Of a stretch of 64,000 nt of DNA, positions 14,671-22,898 are shown in pieces. The translations under genes and the position numbers were made by a program. Within the stretch, counting starts at the first letter, position 1, and each line of letters opens with the position of its first letter. This DNA comes from ZC4RG30 sp046047615 (GTDB lineage Bacteria; Pseudomonadota; Gammaproteobacteria; Steroidobacterales; Steroidobacteraceae): contig JBJOHO010000021.1 of assembly GCA_046047615.1 (NCBI GenBank), positions 35,364 through 99,363 on the forward strand, written 5' to 3'. The notes under the pieces are model-generated. The model saw only the letters and a program-made list of their open reading frames with translations. It ran no database searches and was not told where the DNA came from.

Positions 14671-17600
14671 GGCGTTGCTCCAGGAACTCGCGCAACACGA
14701 CACCCGTGCGCGAGCCCTTGCGCGCCGCGACTTCGGCGGGGCTGCCGGCCACAACCACCTTGCCGCCGCCGCGTCCGGCCTCGGGACCCATGTCGATGAT
14801 CCAGTCCGCCTGCGCCATGACGTCGAGGTTGTGCTCCACGACGACGACCGTGTTGCCCGCATCCACCAGACGGTGCAGCACGACGATGAGCTTCTCGACG
14901 TCGGCCATGTGAAGCCCGACCGTCGGTTCATCGAGCACGTACAGCGTGCTGCCACCGGAAGCTGCACGGCCGCGGCGTGCCGGGGCCGCGCCCATGTCAC
15001 CGCGGATACGCGCCAGCTCGGTGACCAGCTTGATGCGCTGCGCCTCGCCACCGGACAGCGTGGGGCTCTGCTGTCCCAGGGTGAGATAGCCCAGTCCGAC
15101 ATCGCGCAGCAGCGCCAGCGGATGCTGGATCGACGGATGGCTGGCGAAGAAGCCGGCGGCCTCGTCGACACTCATCGCCAGCACGTCGCCCACCGATTTG
15201 CCGCGCCATTGCACGGCGAGCGTCGCAGCATCGAAGCGCCTGCCGCCACAGACATCGCACAGCACCTTCACGTCGGGCAGGAAGTTCATCTCGACGGTGC
15301 GCACCCCCTGGCCTTCGCAGGCGCTGCAGCGCCCCCCTGCGGTGTTGAACGAAAAGCGGCCGGTCGTGTAGCCGCGCAGCCCGGCTTCCGTCGTGCCGGC
15401 ATAGATGCGGCGGATGGCATCCCAGAAACCGACGTAGGTGGCCGGGCAGGACCGCGGGGTCTTGCCGATCGGCGTCTGGTCCACCTCCAGCACCCGCTCG
15501 AGCACCTCGTGGCCCGCCAGGCTTCCGCAGCCCACGAGCGCCGGCCGTCGCCCCCGCTGGTGCGCCAGCTGCACGCGGAGGTTCGCATGCAGGATGTCGC
15601 GCGCGAGCGTGGACTTGCCTGAACCGGAAACGCCGGTGACGACCACAAGCCGACCCAGCGGCAGGTCGACGTCCACACCCTCAAGGTTGTGCAGCCGGGC
15701 GTCGCGGATCTGCAGCAGCGGCGTCGCCGCGGCGCCACGCCGCTGCACGGGCCGGCGCGGCGTCTCCGGATGGCGCAGCGGCTCGCGCAGGCAACGGCCG
15801 GTCACCGATGCCGGGTTCGCCAGCAGGTCATGCACCGTGCCTGCACCGACCACCTGGCCGCCCTGGGTGCCAGCGCCCGGTCCGAGGTCGATCACATGGT
15901 CCGCACGGCGGATCGTGTCCTCGTCGTGCTCCACCACCACCAGCGTGTTGCCGTCGCCGGACAGGCTGGCGAGTGCATCGAGCAGGACACGGTTGTCCCG
16001 CGGGTGCAGGCCTATCGTCGGTTCGTCCAGCACGTAGCAGACGCCCTTGAGGCTGGAGCCGAGCTGTGCCGCCAGCCGGATGCGTTGGGTCTCGCCGCCA
16101 GACAGCGTCGGTGCCGCGCGATCGAGGCTGAGGTAGCCCAGGCCCACACGCGCCAGGAAGCCCAGCCGGCTGCGGATCTCCTGCACCAGGTCGCGCGCGA
16201 TGCTGGCCTCGCGTCCCTCCAGTTGCAGCGAGCCGAAGAAGCGGGCGGCGTCGTCCACCGCACTGCAGGCATACTCGGCGATGGAGCGGTCGCGGAAGGT
16301 CACCGCCAGGGCCGTGCCATTGAGCCGCGAGCCCTTGCAGTCCGGGCAGGTGACGGCAGGTGCCTCCGGCCCTTCGCGCCATGACGCTTCCTCGCCGGTC
16401 TGCTCGGCGTCGAACCCCTGCAGCACCTCGCCCGTGCCAAAACAGCTGCCGCACCAGCCTTGGGCGGAGTTCCAGGAGAACAGCCGCGGGTCCGGCTCCG
16501 GGAAGCTCGTGCCACAGGACGGGCAGGCACGGCGCGCCGAGAACACCTGCGCATCGGTGGCTCCGTCCGCCAGCACATGCAGCACGCCCTTGCCCAGGTC
16601 CAGGCCGCGGGCCACGGCGGCACGCAGTTCCGGTTCGTTGCGCGGCAGCGCCACCAGCGTGGCCAGCGGCAACTCGATGGTGTGCTCCTTGAAACGCGCG
16701 AGCCGCGGCCACTGCGCCGTCGGCGTGTCGACGCCATCGACGCGCAGGCTTGCATGGCCGCGCCCGACCGCCCACTTGGCCAGGTCCGTGTAATAGCCCT
16801 TGCGCCGCACGACCAGCGGCGCCAGCAGTGTGATGTGCGCGCCCCGGTGTTCCTTCAGCAGCCGCGCGACGATGCTGTCCTGGCTCTGTGGTTCGATGGC
16901 GTCGCCGCAGTCCGGGCAATGCTGCACGCCCAGCTTCACGAACAGCAGTCGCAGGAAATGGTGGATTTCGGTCAGGGTGCCGACGGTGCTCTTGCGGCCA
17001 CCCCGGCTGGTGCGCTGCTCGATGGCCACCGTGGGCGGGATGCCATAGACGGCGTCGACGTCCGGTCGCGAAGCCGGCTGCACGAACTGCCGCGCATAGG
17101 CGTTGAGCGACTCCAGGTAACGGCGCTGCCCCTCGTTGAAGATGATGTCGAAGGCCAGCGTCGACTTGCCGGATCCGGATACGCCCGTCACCACGGTGAA
17201 GCCGCCGTGCGGGATGCGCACGTCGATGTCCTTGAGATTGTGTTCACGGGCGTGGTGCACCACGATCGCCGCGTCGCGTGTGGCCGCGGCACGCGCAGGC
17301 ACGGGCGCCTCGCGCACCTGCAGCGCGGCGCCGAGCGCACGCTCGTGTTCCGCCAGCGCGCGGCCCGTGTGCGAGCCTGGATGGCGCATCAGCTCGGCCG
17401 GGGTTCCCTCCGCCACGATGCAGCCGCCGGCGTCGCCGCCTTCCGGCCCCAGATCGACGATCCAGTCGGCGGCGCGCACCACATCCAGGTTGTGCTCGAT
17501 GACCAGCAGCGAATGGCCCTGCGCCAGCAGCTTGTCGAAGGCCTGCATCAGGCGCGCCACGTCCTCGAAGTGCAGCCCGGTGGTGGGTTCGTCGAACACC

Positions 17601-20134
17601 AGCAGCTTGCGCGTGCCCCCGGCCGCGTCGGCCAGGTGGCCGGCGAGCTTCAGGCGCTGCGCCTCGCCACCGGACAGTGTCGGTACGGGTTGTCCCAGCC
17701 GCAGGTAGTCCAGGCCCACGTCGCGCAGCGGCTGCAGGCGCGACAGCACTTCCGCGCGATCCGCGAAGAATGCCAGCGCGCGCGTGACCGTCATGTCCAG
17801 CACGTCGGCGATGCTGGCGCGGCTGCCGTCCGCGCCTTCCAGCTTCACCTCCAGGGTTTCGCTGCGGTAACGGCTGCCATTGCATTCCCCGCAGCGCAGG
17901 TAGACATCGGAGAGGAACTGCATTTCGACATGCTCGAAACCATTGCCGCCGCAACTGGGGCAGCGGCCGGTGCCGGAGTTGAAGCTGAAGGTGCCTGGTG
18001 TGTACTTGCGCTCCAGCGCGTCCGGCAGTGCGGCGAACAGCGCCCGGACAGGATCGAAGGCGCCGACGTAGACCGCGGGGTTGGAGCGCGTGGTGCGGCC
18101 GATGGGTGACTGGTCCACCATCACCGATTCCGCCACCAGCGAAGCCCCGCGCAGCAGCCGGTGCGCGCCGGGTGTGCCCGCGGGCTTGCCATGTGCCTTG
18201 AGCAGCGCCGGGTGCAGCACGTCCTCGACCAAGGTCGACTTGCCGGAGCCGGAGACGCCGGTGATGCAGACCAGGCGGCGCAGCGGCACGCGCAGGTCGA
18301 CATCCTTGAGGTTGTGGGCCGACACGCCCAGCAGTTCGATGCAGCCTGCGTCCGCGGGCGGCGGTGCGCGCCGGCCCGCGTCGATATGCCGTCGTCCGGC
18401 AAGCCAGTCGCCGGTGACCGAGTCGCGCGCGGCCCGCAGCGCCGCAGGCGTGCCGTTGAAGACCAGTTGCCCGCCGTGTTCGCCGGCGCCGGGGCCCATG
18501 TCGAGGATGCGGTCCGCCTCCAGCATGATCTGCGGGTCGTGCTCGACGACCACCAGCGAGTTGCCCGCATCGCGCAAGCGGTGCATCACGCGGATCACCC
18601 GCTGCATGTCCCGCGGGTGCAGGCCGATGGAGGGCTCGTCAAGCACGAACAGCGTGTTCACCAGCGAAGTGCCCAGCGCCGTGGTGAGGTTGATGCGTTG
18701 CACTTCGCCGCCCGACAGCGTGCGGGACTGCCGGTCCAGCGTGAGATAGCCCAGCCCCACCTCGCAGAGGAAGGCAAGCCGCGAACGGATCTCGGCCAGC
18801 AGCAGTTGCGTCGCCTCGTCCAGCATCCCGGGCAGGCGCAACGTGCCGAAGAAGTCGCGGCAGCGGTCGATCGGCAGCAGCATCAACGAGTGCATGTCGT
18901 GCGGCCCCAGCCGCCACAGCAGCGACTCCGGCTGCAGGCGTGCGCCATGGCAACTGCCGCAGGTGGTGTAGCTGCGGTACTTCGACAGCAGCACGCGTAC
19001 GTGCATCTTGTAGGCCTTCTTCTCCAGGTAGTCGAAGAAGCCTTTCACGCCGTACCAGGCCTTGCGCCCCGTGCCGCCGTCGCCCTCCAGCACCCAGCGG
19101 CGCTGCTCGGGTGCCAGTTCATCCCATGGCTTCTGCAGCGGGATGCCGGCACTGCGTGCGTGGCGCTCGAGGTCGTCCTGGCACTCCTTGCCGGAGGGCG
19201 TCTGCCAGGGCTTGACAGCGCCCTGTGCCAGGCTGCGCTGGCCGTCAGGCACCACCAGCCCGTAGTCGATGCCGATGACACGCCCGAAGCCCTTGCACGC
19301 CGGGCAGGCGCCGAGCGGGGAGTTGAAAGAGAAATGGCTGGGCGTGGGCTCGCCATAGGCGATGTCGCAGGCCGCGCAGTGCAGGCCGGTGGAGAAGCGC
19401 CAGCAGCCGGCATCCGGCAGGCGCATCTCCGGGTCGTCCTCGGCGAGCTGATGGACAGACAGGCGGCCCTGACCGGCACGGAAGGCCGCCTCCAGCGCTT
19501 CATGGACGCGCGCCGGATCGGCGGTCCCCAGCCGGAAGCGGTCCTGCACCACCGTGAGCCTGCCGCGTTGGCGCGACAGCGCCGAGGCCGCCTCATGCAG
19601 CCGCGTGTAGCCCTGGGCTTCGAGCCAGCGGCGCGCCTCGTCCTCGGCGACGTTCGCGGGCAGATCGATCTCGAAGCACACGGCCAGCCGCGGGTCGCCG
19701 CGCCCGGCCAGAGCAGCGGCCAGCCGTCCGTGGACCGTCTGCGCGGTGTCCCGGTGCACGGCCTCGCCGCAACCGCGGCACTGCAGGACGGCGGCGCGCG
19801 CGTAGAGCAGCTTCAGGTGGTCGTTGAGTTCGGTCATCGTCCCGACCGTCGAGCGCGAATTGCGCACCGGGTTGGTCTGGTCGATGGCGATCGCCGGAGG
19901 AATGCCCTCGATGCGGTCGACCTGCGGGCGGTCCATGCGGTCGAGGAACTGGCGCGCGTAGGGCGAGAAGGTCTCGACATACCGGCGCTGCCCCTCCGCA
20001 TACAGCGTGTCGAAGACCAGCGAGGACTTGCCGGAGCCGGAGACGCCGGTGACCACCACCAGTTCGTTCAGCGGCAGTTCCAGCGACAGGTTGCGCAGGT
20101 TGTTCTGACGTGCGCCAAGGATGCGGATGGACAT
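14660..20134 (-). CDS. Tandem double UvrA (excinuclease ABC subunit A-like)
   Basis: An 1824-residue protein containing two complete UvrA units in one chain. Unit 1 (about 1-950) has Walker A near residues 30 and 630, LSGGEVQRINL/LDEPSIGLHPRD and LSGGEAQRLKL/FDEPTTGLHFED. Unit 2 (about 965-1824) has Walker A near 985 and 1500, LSGGETQRIRL/LDEPTIGLHPRD and LSGGEAQRIKL/LDEPTVGLHMAD. Both units keep C-x2-C zinc modules (CPACKGFG, CPSCGGNG...CGEC; CPDCGDA, CSACEGQG...CDVC). Ordinary UvrA is about 940 residues and dimerises; here the dimer is covalent. UvrA scans DNA for bulky lesions. Long UvrA paralogues exist in other proteobacteria and usually accompany a normal uvrA. The ATG at 20134 starts MSIRILGARQNN; upstream in-frame codons lack conservation. 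Confidence 0.92.
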   Translation of the reverse strand: MSIRILGARQNNLRNLSLELPLNELVVVTGVSGSGKSSLVFDTLYAEGQRRYVETFSPYARQFLDRMDRPQVDRIEGIPPAIAIDQTNPVRNSRSTVGTMTELNDHLKLLYARAAVLQCRGCGEAVHRDTAQTVHGRLAAALAGRGDPRLAVCFEIDLPANVAEDEARRWLEAQGYTRLHEAASALSRQRGRLTVVQDRFRLGTADPARVHEALEAAFRAGQGRLSVHQLAEDDPEMRLPDAGCWRFSTGLHCAACDIAYGEPTPSHFSFNSPLGACPACKGFGRVIGIDYGLVVPDGQRSLAQGAVKPWQTPSGKECQDDLERHARSAGIPLQKPWDELAPEQRRWVLEGDGGTGRKAWYGVKGFFDYLEKKAYKMHVRVLLSKYRSYTTCGSCHGARLQPESLLWRLGPHDMHSLMLLPIDRCRDFFGTLRLPGMLDEATQLLLAEIRSRLAFLCEVGLGYLTLDRQSRTLSGGEVQRINLTTALGTSLVNTLFVLDEPSIGLHPRDMQRVIRVMHRLRDAGNSLVVVEHDPQIMLEADRILDMGPGAGEHGGQLVFNGTPAALRAARDSVTGDWLAGRRHIDAGRRAPPPADAGCIELLGVSAHNLKDVDLRVPLRRLVCITGVSGSGKSTLVEDVLHPALLKAHGKPAGTPGAHRLLRGASLVAESVMVDQSPIGRTTRSNPAVYVGAFDPVRALFAALPDALERKYTPGTFSFNSGTGRCPSCGGNGFEHVEMQFLSDVYLRCGECNGSRYRSETLEVKLEGADGSRASIADVLDMTVTRALAFFADRAEVLSRLQPLRDVGLDYLRLGQPVPTLSGGEAQRLKLAGHLADAAGGTRKLLVFDEPTTGLHFEDVARLMQAFDKLLAQGHSLLVIEHNLDVVRAADWIVDLGPEGGDAGGCIVAEGTPAELMRHPGSHTGRALAEHERALGAALQVREAPVPARAAATRDAAIVVHHAREHNLKDIDVRIPHGGFTVVTGVSGSGKSTLAFDIIFNEGQRRYLESLNAYARQFVQPASRPDVDAVYGIPPTVAIEQRTSRGGRKSTVGTLTEIHHFLRLLFVKLGVQHCPDCGDAIEPQSQDSIVARLLKEHRGAHITLLAPLVVRRKGYYTDLAKWAVGRGHASLRVDGVDTPTAQWPRLARFKEHTIELPLATLVALPRNEPELRAAVARGLDLGKGVLHVLADGATDAQVFSARRACPSCGTSFPEPDPRLFSWNSAQGWCGSCFGTGEVLQGFDAEQTGEEASWREGPEAPAVTCPDCKGSRLNGTALAVTFRDRSIAEYACSAVDDAARFFGSLQLEGREASIARDLVQEIRSRLGFLARVGLGYLSLDRAAPTLSGGETQRIRLAAQLGSSLKGVCYVLDEPTIGLHPRDNRVLLDALASLSGDGNTLVVVEHDEDTIRRADHVIDLGPGAGTQGGQVVGAGTVHDLLANPASVTGRCLREPLRHPETPRRPVQRRGAAATPLLQIRDARLHNLEGVDVDLPLGRLVVVTGVSGSGKSTLARDILHANLRVQLAHQRGRRPALVGCGSLAGHEVLERVLEVDQTPIGKTPRSCPATYVGFWDAIRRIYAGTTEAGLRGYTTGRFSFNTAGGRCSACEGQGVRTVEMNFLPDVKVLCDVCGGRRFDAATLAVQWRGKSVGDVLAMSVDEAAGFFASHPSIQHPLALLRDVGLGYLTLGQQSPTLSGGEAQRIKLVTELARIRGDMGAAPARRGRAASGGSTLYVLDEPTVGLHMADVEKLIVVLHRLVDAGNTVVVVEHNLDVMAQADWIIDMGPEAGRGGGKVVVAGSPAEVAARKGSRTGVVLREFLEQRRGA

Positions 20135-20205
20135 GCCCTGATTCTCGCACGGCGCCACCGGGGCCCCGGCGTAACAGGGTGTAACGGCCGGGCGCCGGAA
20201 AATCA

Positions 20206-20243
20206 TTGCAATCGTATGCCACACATGTTGCAAACGATTGCAA
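20206..20243. promoter_or_regulatory. LacI-family-type operator(s)
   Basis: TTGCAAACGATTGCAA at 20228-20243 consists of two TTGCAA half-sites around a 4-base centre, the architecture of LacI/PurR-family operators with a central CG. A degraded copy, TTGCAATCGTATGC, lies at 20206-20219, about 22 bases away (two helical turns). The perfect site covers the predicted -35 and spacer of the TonB-receptor promoter, so binding would repress. The cognate regulator is not in the window. Confidence 0.65.
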
Positions 20244-20256
20244 ATGCCGCTAGATT
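20228..20256 (+). promoter_or_regulatory. Sigma-70 promoter of the TonB receptor gene
   Basis: TTGCAA (20228-20233), a 17-base spacer and TAGATT (20251-20256) form a plausible sigma-70 promoter, each hexamer matching four of six consensus bases. The predicted start is near 20263, giving a leader of about 70 bases to the GTG at 20332. The -35 is the left half of the operator. Confidence 0.55.
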
Positions 20257-20331
20257 CCGCCAGCCGGGGTGGTGCGGGCGCGCTCCCCAGTCATGCCAGA
20301 ACGCATTCAATTCCAATTCGGGGAGGCCCTT

Positions 20332-22806
20332 GTGAAGCAGTCCAACCAGTTCCTGGTCCGCTCGGTGGTCCGCTCGCTGATCGCAGCGTCGGGCGCGGCG
20401 GCATTCATGATGTCCGCGCAGGCCCAGGTGGCCGCGCCGGCCGACGAGGCCGACGTGCTGGACGAAATCGTCGTTACCGCCTCGGCGGGCGACAAGACCG
20501 TCCTGAACAGCTCGGTGTCGGTCACCAGTGTGTCCGCCGAGATGATCCAGAACTTCCGTCCGAGCTCGGAGTCGGAGGTGTTCCGCATGATCCCCGGCAT
20601 CCAGGTCGCCGGCACCGCCGGTCCGGGCGGCAACTCCAACATCGCCGTCCGCGGTCTGCCGGTCGCCACCGGCGGTTCGCCGTTCGTGCAGATCCAGGAA
20701 GACGGCCTGCCGACGGTCCTGTTCGGCGACATCCAGTTCGGCAACAACGACTACTGGACCCGCTTCGACCAGAGCGTGGCCCGCGTCGAGGGCGTCCGTG
20801 GCGGCTCGGCCTCCACCTTCGCCTCGCAGGCCCCAGGCGCGGTCATCAACTACATCAGCCACACGGGTGAGCGCGAGGGCGGCCTGGTCGCCCTGTCGGC
20901 AGGCCTGGGCTACGACGAGCAGAAGGTCGACTTCCGCTATGGCGGCGCGATCAGCGACACCGCCCGCTTCCATGTCGGTGGCTACGTCAAGAATGGCCGC
21001 GGTCCGCTGGACGCCGGCTACAACGTGTCCGAGAGCGTGCAGGTCAAGGCGAACATCACCAAGGATTTCGCCGACGACAAGGGCTACATCCGCTTCCTGG
21101 TGAAGATCGCCGACACCGCCGAGCCGAACTACACGGGCGCCCCGGCGCTGGTGAACCTGTCCGGCAACAACATCAGCGGCGTCCGCGCCTTCCCGGGCTT
21201 CGACGGCCGTGACCAGTCGAACTACTCGGCGCTGAACCAGAACTTCCTGATCGTGAACCGCGAGGGCGACCTCGAGCGCGTGAAGATGGATGGCATCACG
21301 ACCAAGGCCGTGGCCATCGGCAACCAGATCCACTACAAGTTCAGCGACGCCATCACCGTCGACAACAACATGCGCTGGACGGACATGAGTGGCGGCTTCT
21401 CCTCGCCGTTCCTCAACACCGCCCGCACCAGCAGCCTCATCGGCAGCACGGTCAACGGCGGCGTGGTGGCGGCGGTCAAGTACGCCAACGGCGCGAAGGC
21501 GGGCCAGGACTACACCGGCACCTACCTGAACAACAACACCAACGTCCGCACCAACATCCGCGACGTGGGCAGCTTCGTCGACGACCTGTCGCTGTCGGGC
21601 AAGTTCCAGGTGGCCAACGGCACCCTGAATGCGCGCGTCGGCCAGTTCTACATGAACCAGAAGATCGCGATGGACTGGCACACCAACAAGGCCACCAGCG
21701 AGCTCAGCGGCAACAATGCCGCCATGCTCGACCTGTACACGGCCGCCGGTGCGCGCCTGACGGTCGACGGCATCGCCGGCTTCAACAACAACTGGGGCGA
21801 CTGCTGCGCCCGCGACTACGACCTGGCCTACACCGACACGGCCCAGTACCTGTCGCTGGACTTCGACACCGAGAAGTTCAACATCGACGGCAGCATCCGC
21901 TTCGAGAACATCGAGGCCACGGGCTGGACCCGCAAGGGCGGCGCCGAGTACAACACCGTCGTCGATGGCGTGGCCATCGGTACGCTCACCGCGAACGGTG
22001 GGGCGGAGAACCTCGACTACTCGGTGAACTACACCACCTGGTCGATCGGTGCCCTCTACAAGCTGACGGACAACACCAGCCTGTTCGCCCGTACCTCGCG
22101 CGGCGGCCGCTTCAACGGCGACCGCCAGACCGTCAGCGGCAAGATCAACGGCGACGGCTCGCTGAACCAGGTCGGCAAGACGGCGGCCATCGACTTCGTC
22201 AACCAGCACGAAATCGGCGTCAAGAGCCGCGGTTCGCTGGGCGAGGGCCGCTACACCGCGGAGCTGACGCTGCTCAAGGGCGACTTCAAGCAGAGCACCT
22301 ACGAGCTGTCGGCCACCAAGTGCCCGGGCGGCGCGGGCGGCTGTGTCATCGACGCGGCCTACCGCTCGAGCGGCGCCGAGTTCTTCGGCACCTACGCACT
22401 CAAGGGCTTCACCCTGGTCGCCAACGCCACCTACTCCCAGCCGGAGAAGAAGGCCGCGGGCGCCGCCAGCTACACGCGCGCCGATGGCATGCCGGACCTG
22501 ATCTACACGGTCTCGGGCGGCTATGACTTCACGGACGCGGTCAACGCGGGCCTCAACGTCACGGGCCAGAGCTCGGCGCTGGATGGCGCCGGCAACAGCT
22601 ACCCGTCGGCGATGACCTTCGGTGGCTTCCTGAAGTACCGGCCGCTCGAGAACCTGGAGCTGGGCCTGCAGGGCTACAACCTGTTCAACAAGTTCGACCT
22701 GCGCGGCAACGGCGGCGTGGCCGATGGCTCCGTCACCCCGACGGTCATCGGTGGCGCCCCGGCGCTGGGCCGTACCTTCATGGGTACGATCACCCTGAAC
22801 TTCTGA
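20332..22806 (+). CDS. TonB-dependent outer-membrane receptor
   Basis: An 824-residue TonB-dependent receptor for energised uptake across the outer membrane. It has a signal peptide (FLVRSVVRSLIAASGAAAFMM...AQA), a TonB box-like DEIVVTA, a plug domain (SVTSVSAEMIQNFRP, FRMIPGIQV, NIAVRGLP, RVEGVRGGSASTF) and a 22-stranded barrel ending RTFMGTITLNF with the terminal aromatic. I chose GTG at 20332 because GGGGAGG sits 5 bases upstream and it gives a clean signal peptide. Its promoter carries a LacI-type operator, and the halogenase-like and 2OG-oxygenase genes follow. This arrangement is typical of carbohydrate or aromatic-glycoside uptake loci in Caulobacter/Xanthomonas-type bacteria. The ligand is not deducible. 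Confidence 0.94.
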   Translation: MKQSNQFLVRSVVRSLIAASGAAAFMMSAQAQVAAPADEADVLDEIVVTASAGDKTVLNSSVSVTSVSAEMIQNFRPSSESEVFRMIPGIQVAGTAGPGGNSNIAVRGLPVATGGSPFVQIQEDGLPTVLFGDIQFGNNDYWTRFDQSVARVEGVRGGSASTFASQAPGAVINYISHTGEREGGLVALSAGLGYDEQKVDFRYGGAISDTARFHVGGYVKNGRGPLDAGYNVSESVQVKANITKDFADDKGYIRFLVKIADTAEPNYTGAPALVNLSGNNISGVRAFPGFDGRDQSNYSALNQNFLIVNREGDLERVKMDGITTKAVAIGNQIHYKFSDAITVDNNMRWTDMSGGFSSPFLNTARTSSLIGSTVNGGVVAAVKYANGAKAGQDYTGTYLNNNTNVRTNIRDVGSFVDDLSLSGKFQVANGTLNARVGQFYMNQKIAMDWHTNKATSELSGNNAAMLDLYTAAGARLTVDGIAGFNNNWGDCCARDYDLAYTDTAQYLSLDFDTEKFNIDGSIRFENIEATGWTRKGGAEYNTVVDGVAIGTLTANGGAENLDYSVNYTTWSIGALYKLTDNTSLFARTSRGGRFNGDRQTVSGKINGDGSLNQVGKTAAIDFVNQHEIGVKSRGSLGEGRYTAELTLLKGDFKQSTYELSATKCPGGAGGCVIDAAYRSSGAEFFGTYALKGFTLVANATYSQPEKKAAGAASYTRADGMPDLIYTVSGGYDFTDAVNAGLNVTGQSSALDGAGNSYPSAMTFGGFLKYRPLENLELGLQGYNLFNKFDLRGNGGVADGSVTPTVIGGAPALGRTFMGTITLNF

Positions 22807-22829
22807 CGGGAACCCGACCGCAAGGCTGG

Positions 22830-22868
22830 CAAGGGGCAGATCCGCAAGGACCTGCCCCTTGTTTTTTT
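22830..22868 (+). terminator. Intrinsic terminator after the TonB receptor
   Basis: The stem CAAGGGGCAG (22830-22839) pairs with CTGCCCCTTG (22852-22861). Inside it TCC-GCAA-GGA forms a GNRA-capped extension. Seven Ts follow (22862-22868). This is the clearest rho-independent terminator in the window. The halogenase-like gene begins only 31 bases later, so its expression depends on read-through or a promoter of its own. Confidence 0.92.
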
Positions 22869-22898
22869 CACGGCACGATGCGCGGAGAATGCACCGCC

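Noticed and set aside
18161..20335. A 724-codon plus-strand open frame antisense to the double UvrA
   Set aside because: The product is His/Gln/Arg-rich low-complexity sequence with no start signal; the UvrA motifs on the other strand account for the region.
22878..22898. ATG at 22878 as the start of the halogenase-like gene
   Set aside because: It lies 9 bases after the T-tract with no ribosome binding site; GGAG at 22884-22887 serves the ATG at 22899.
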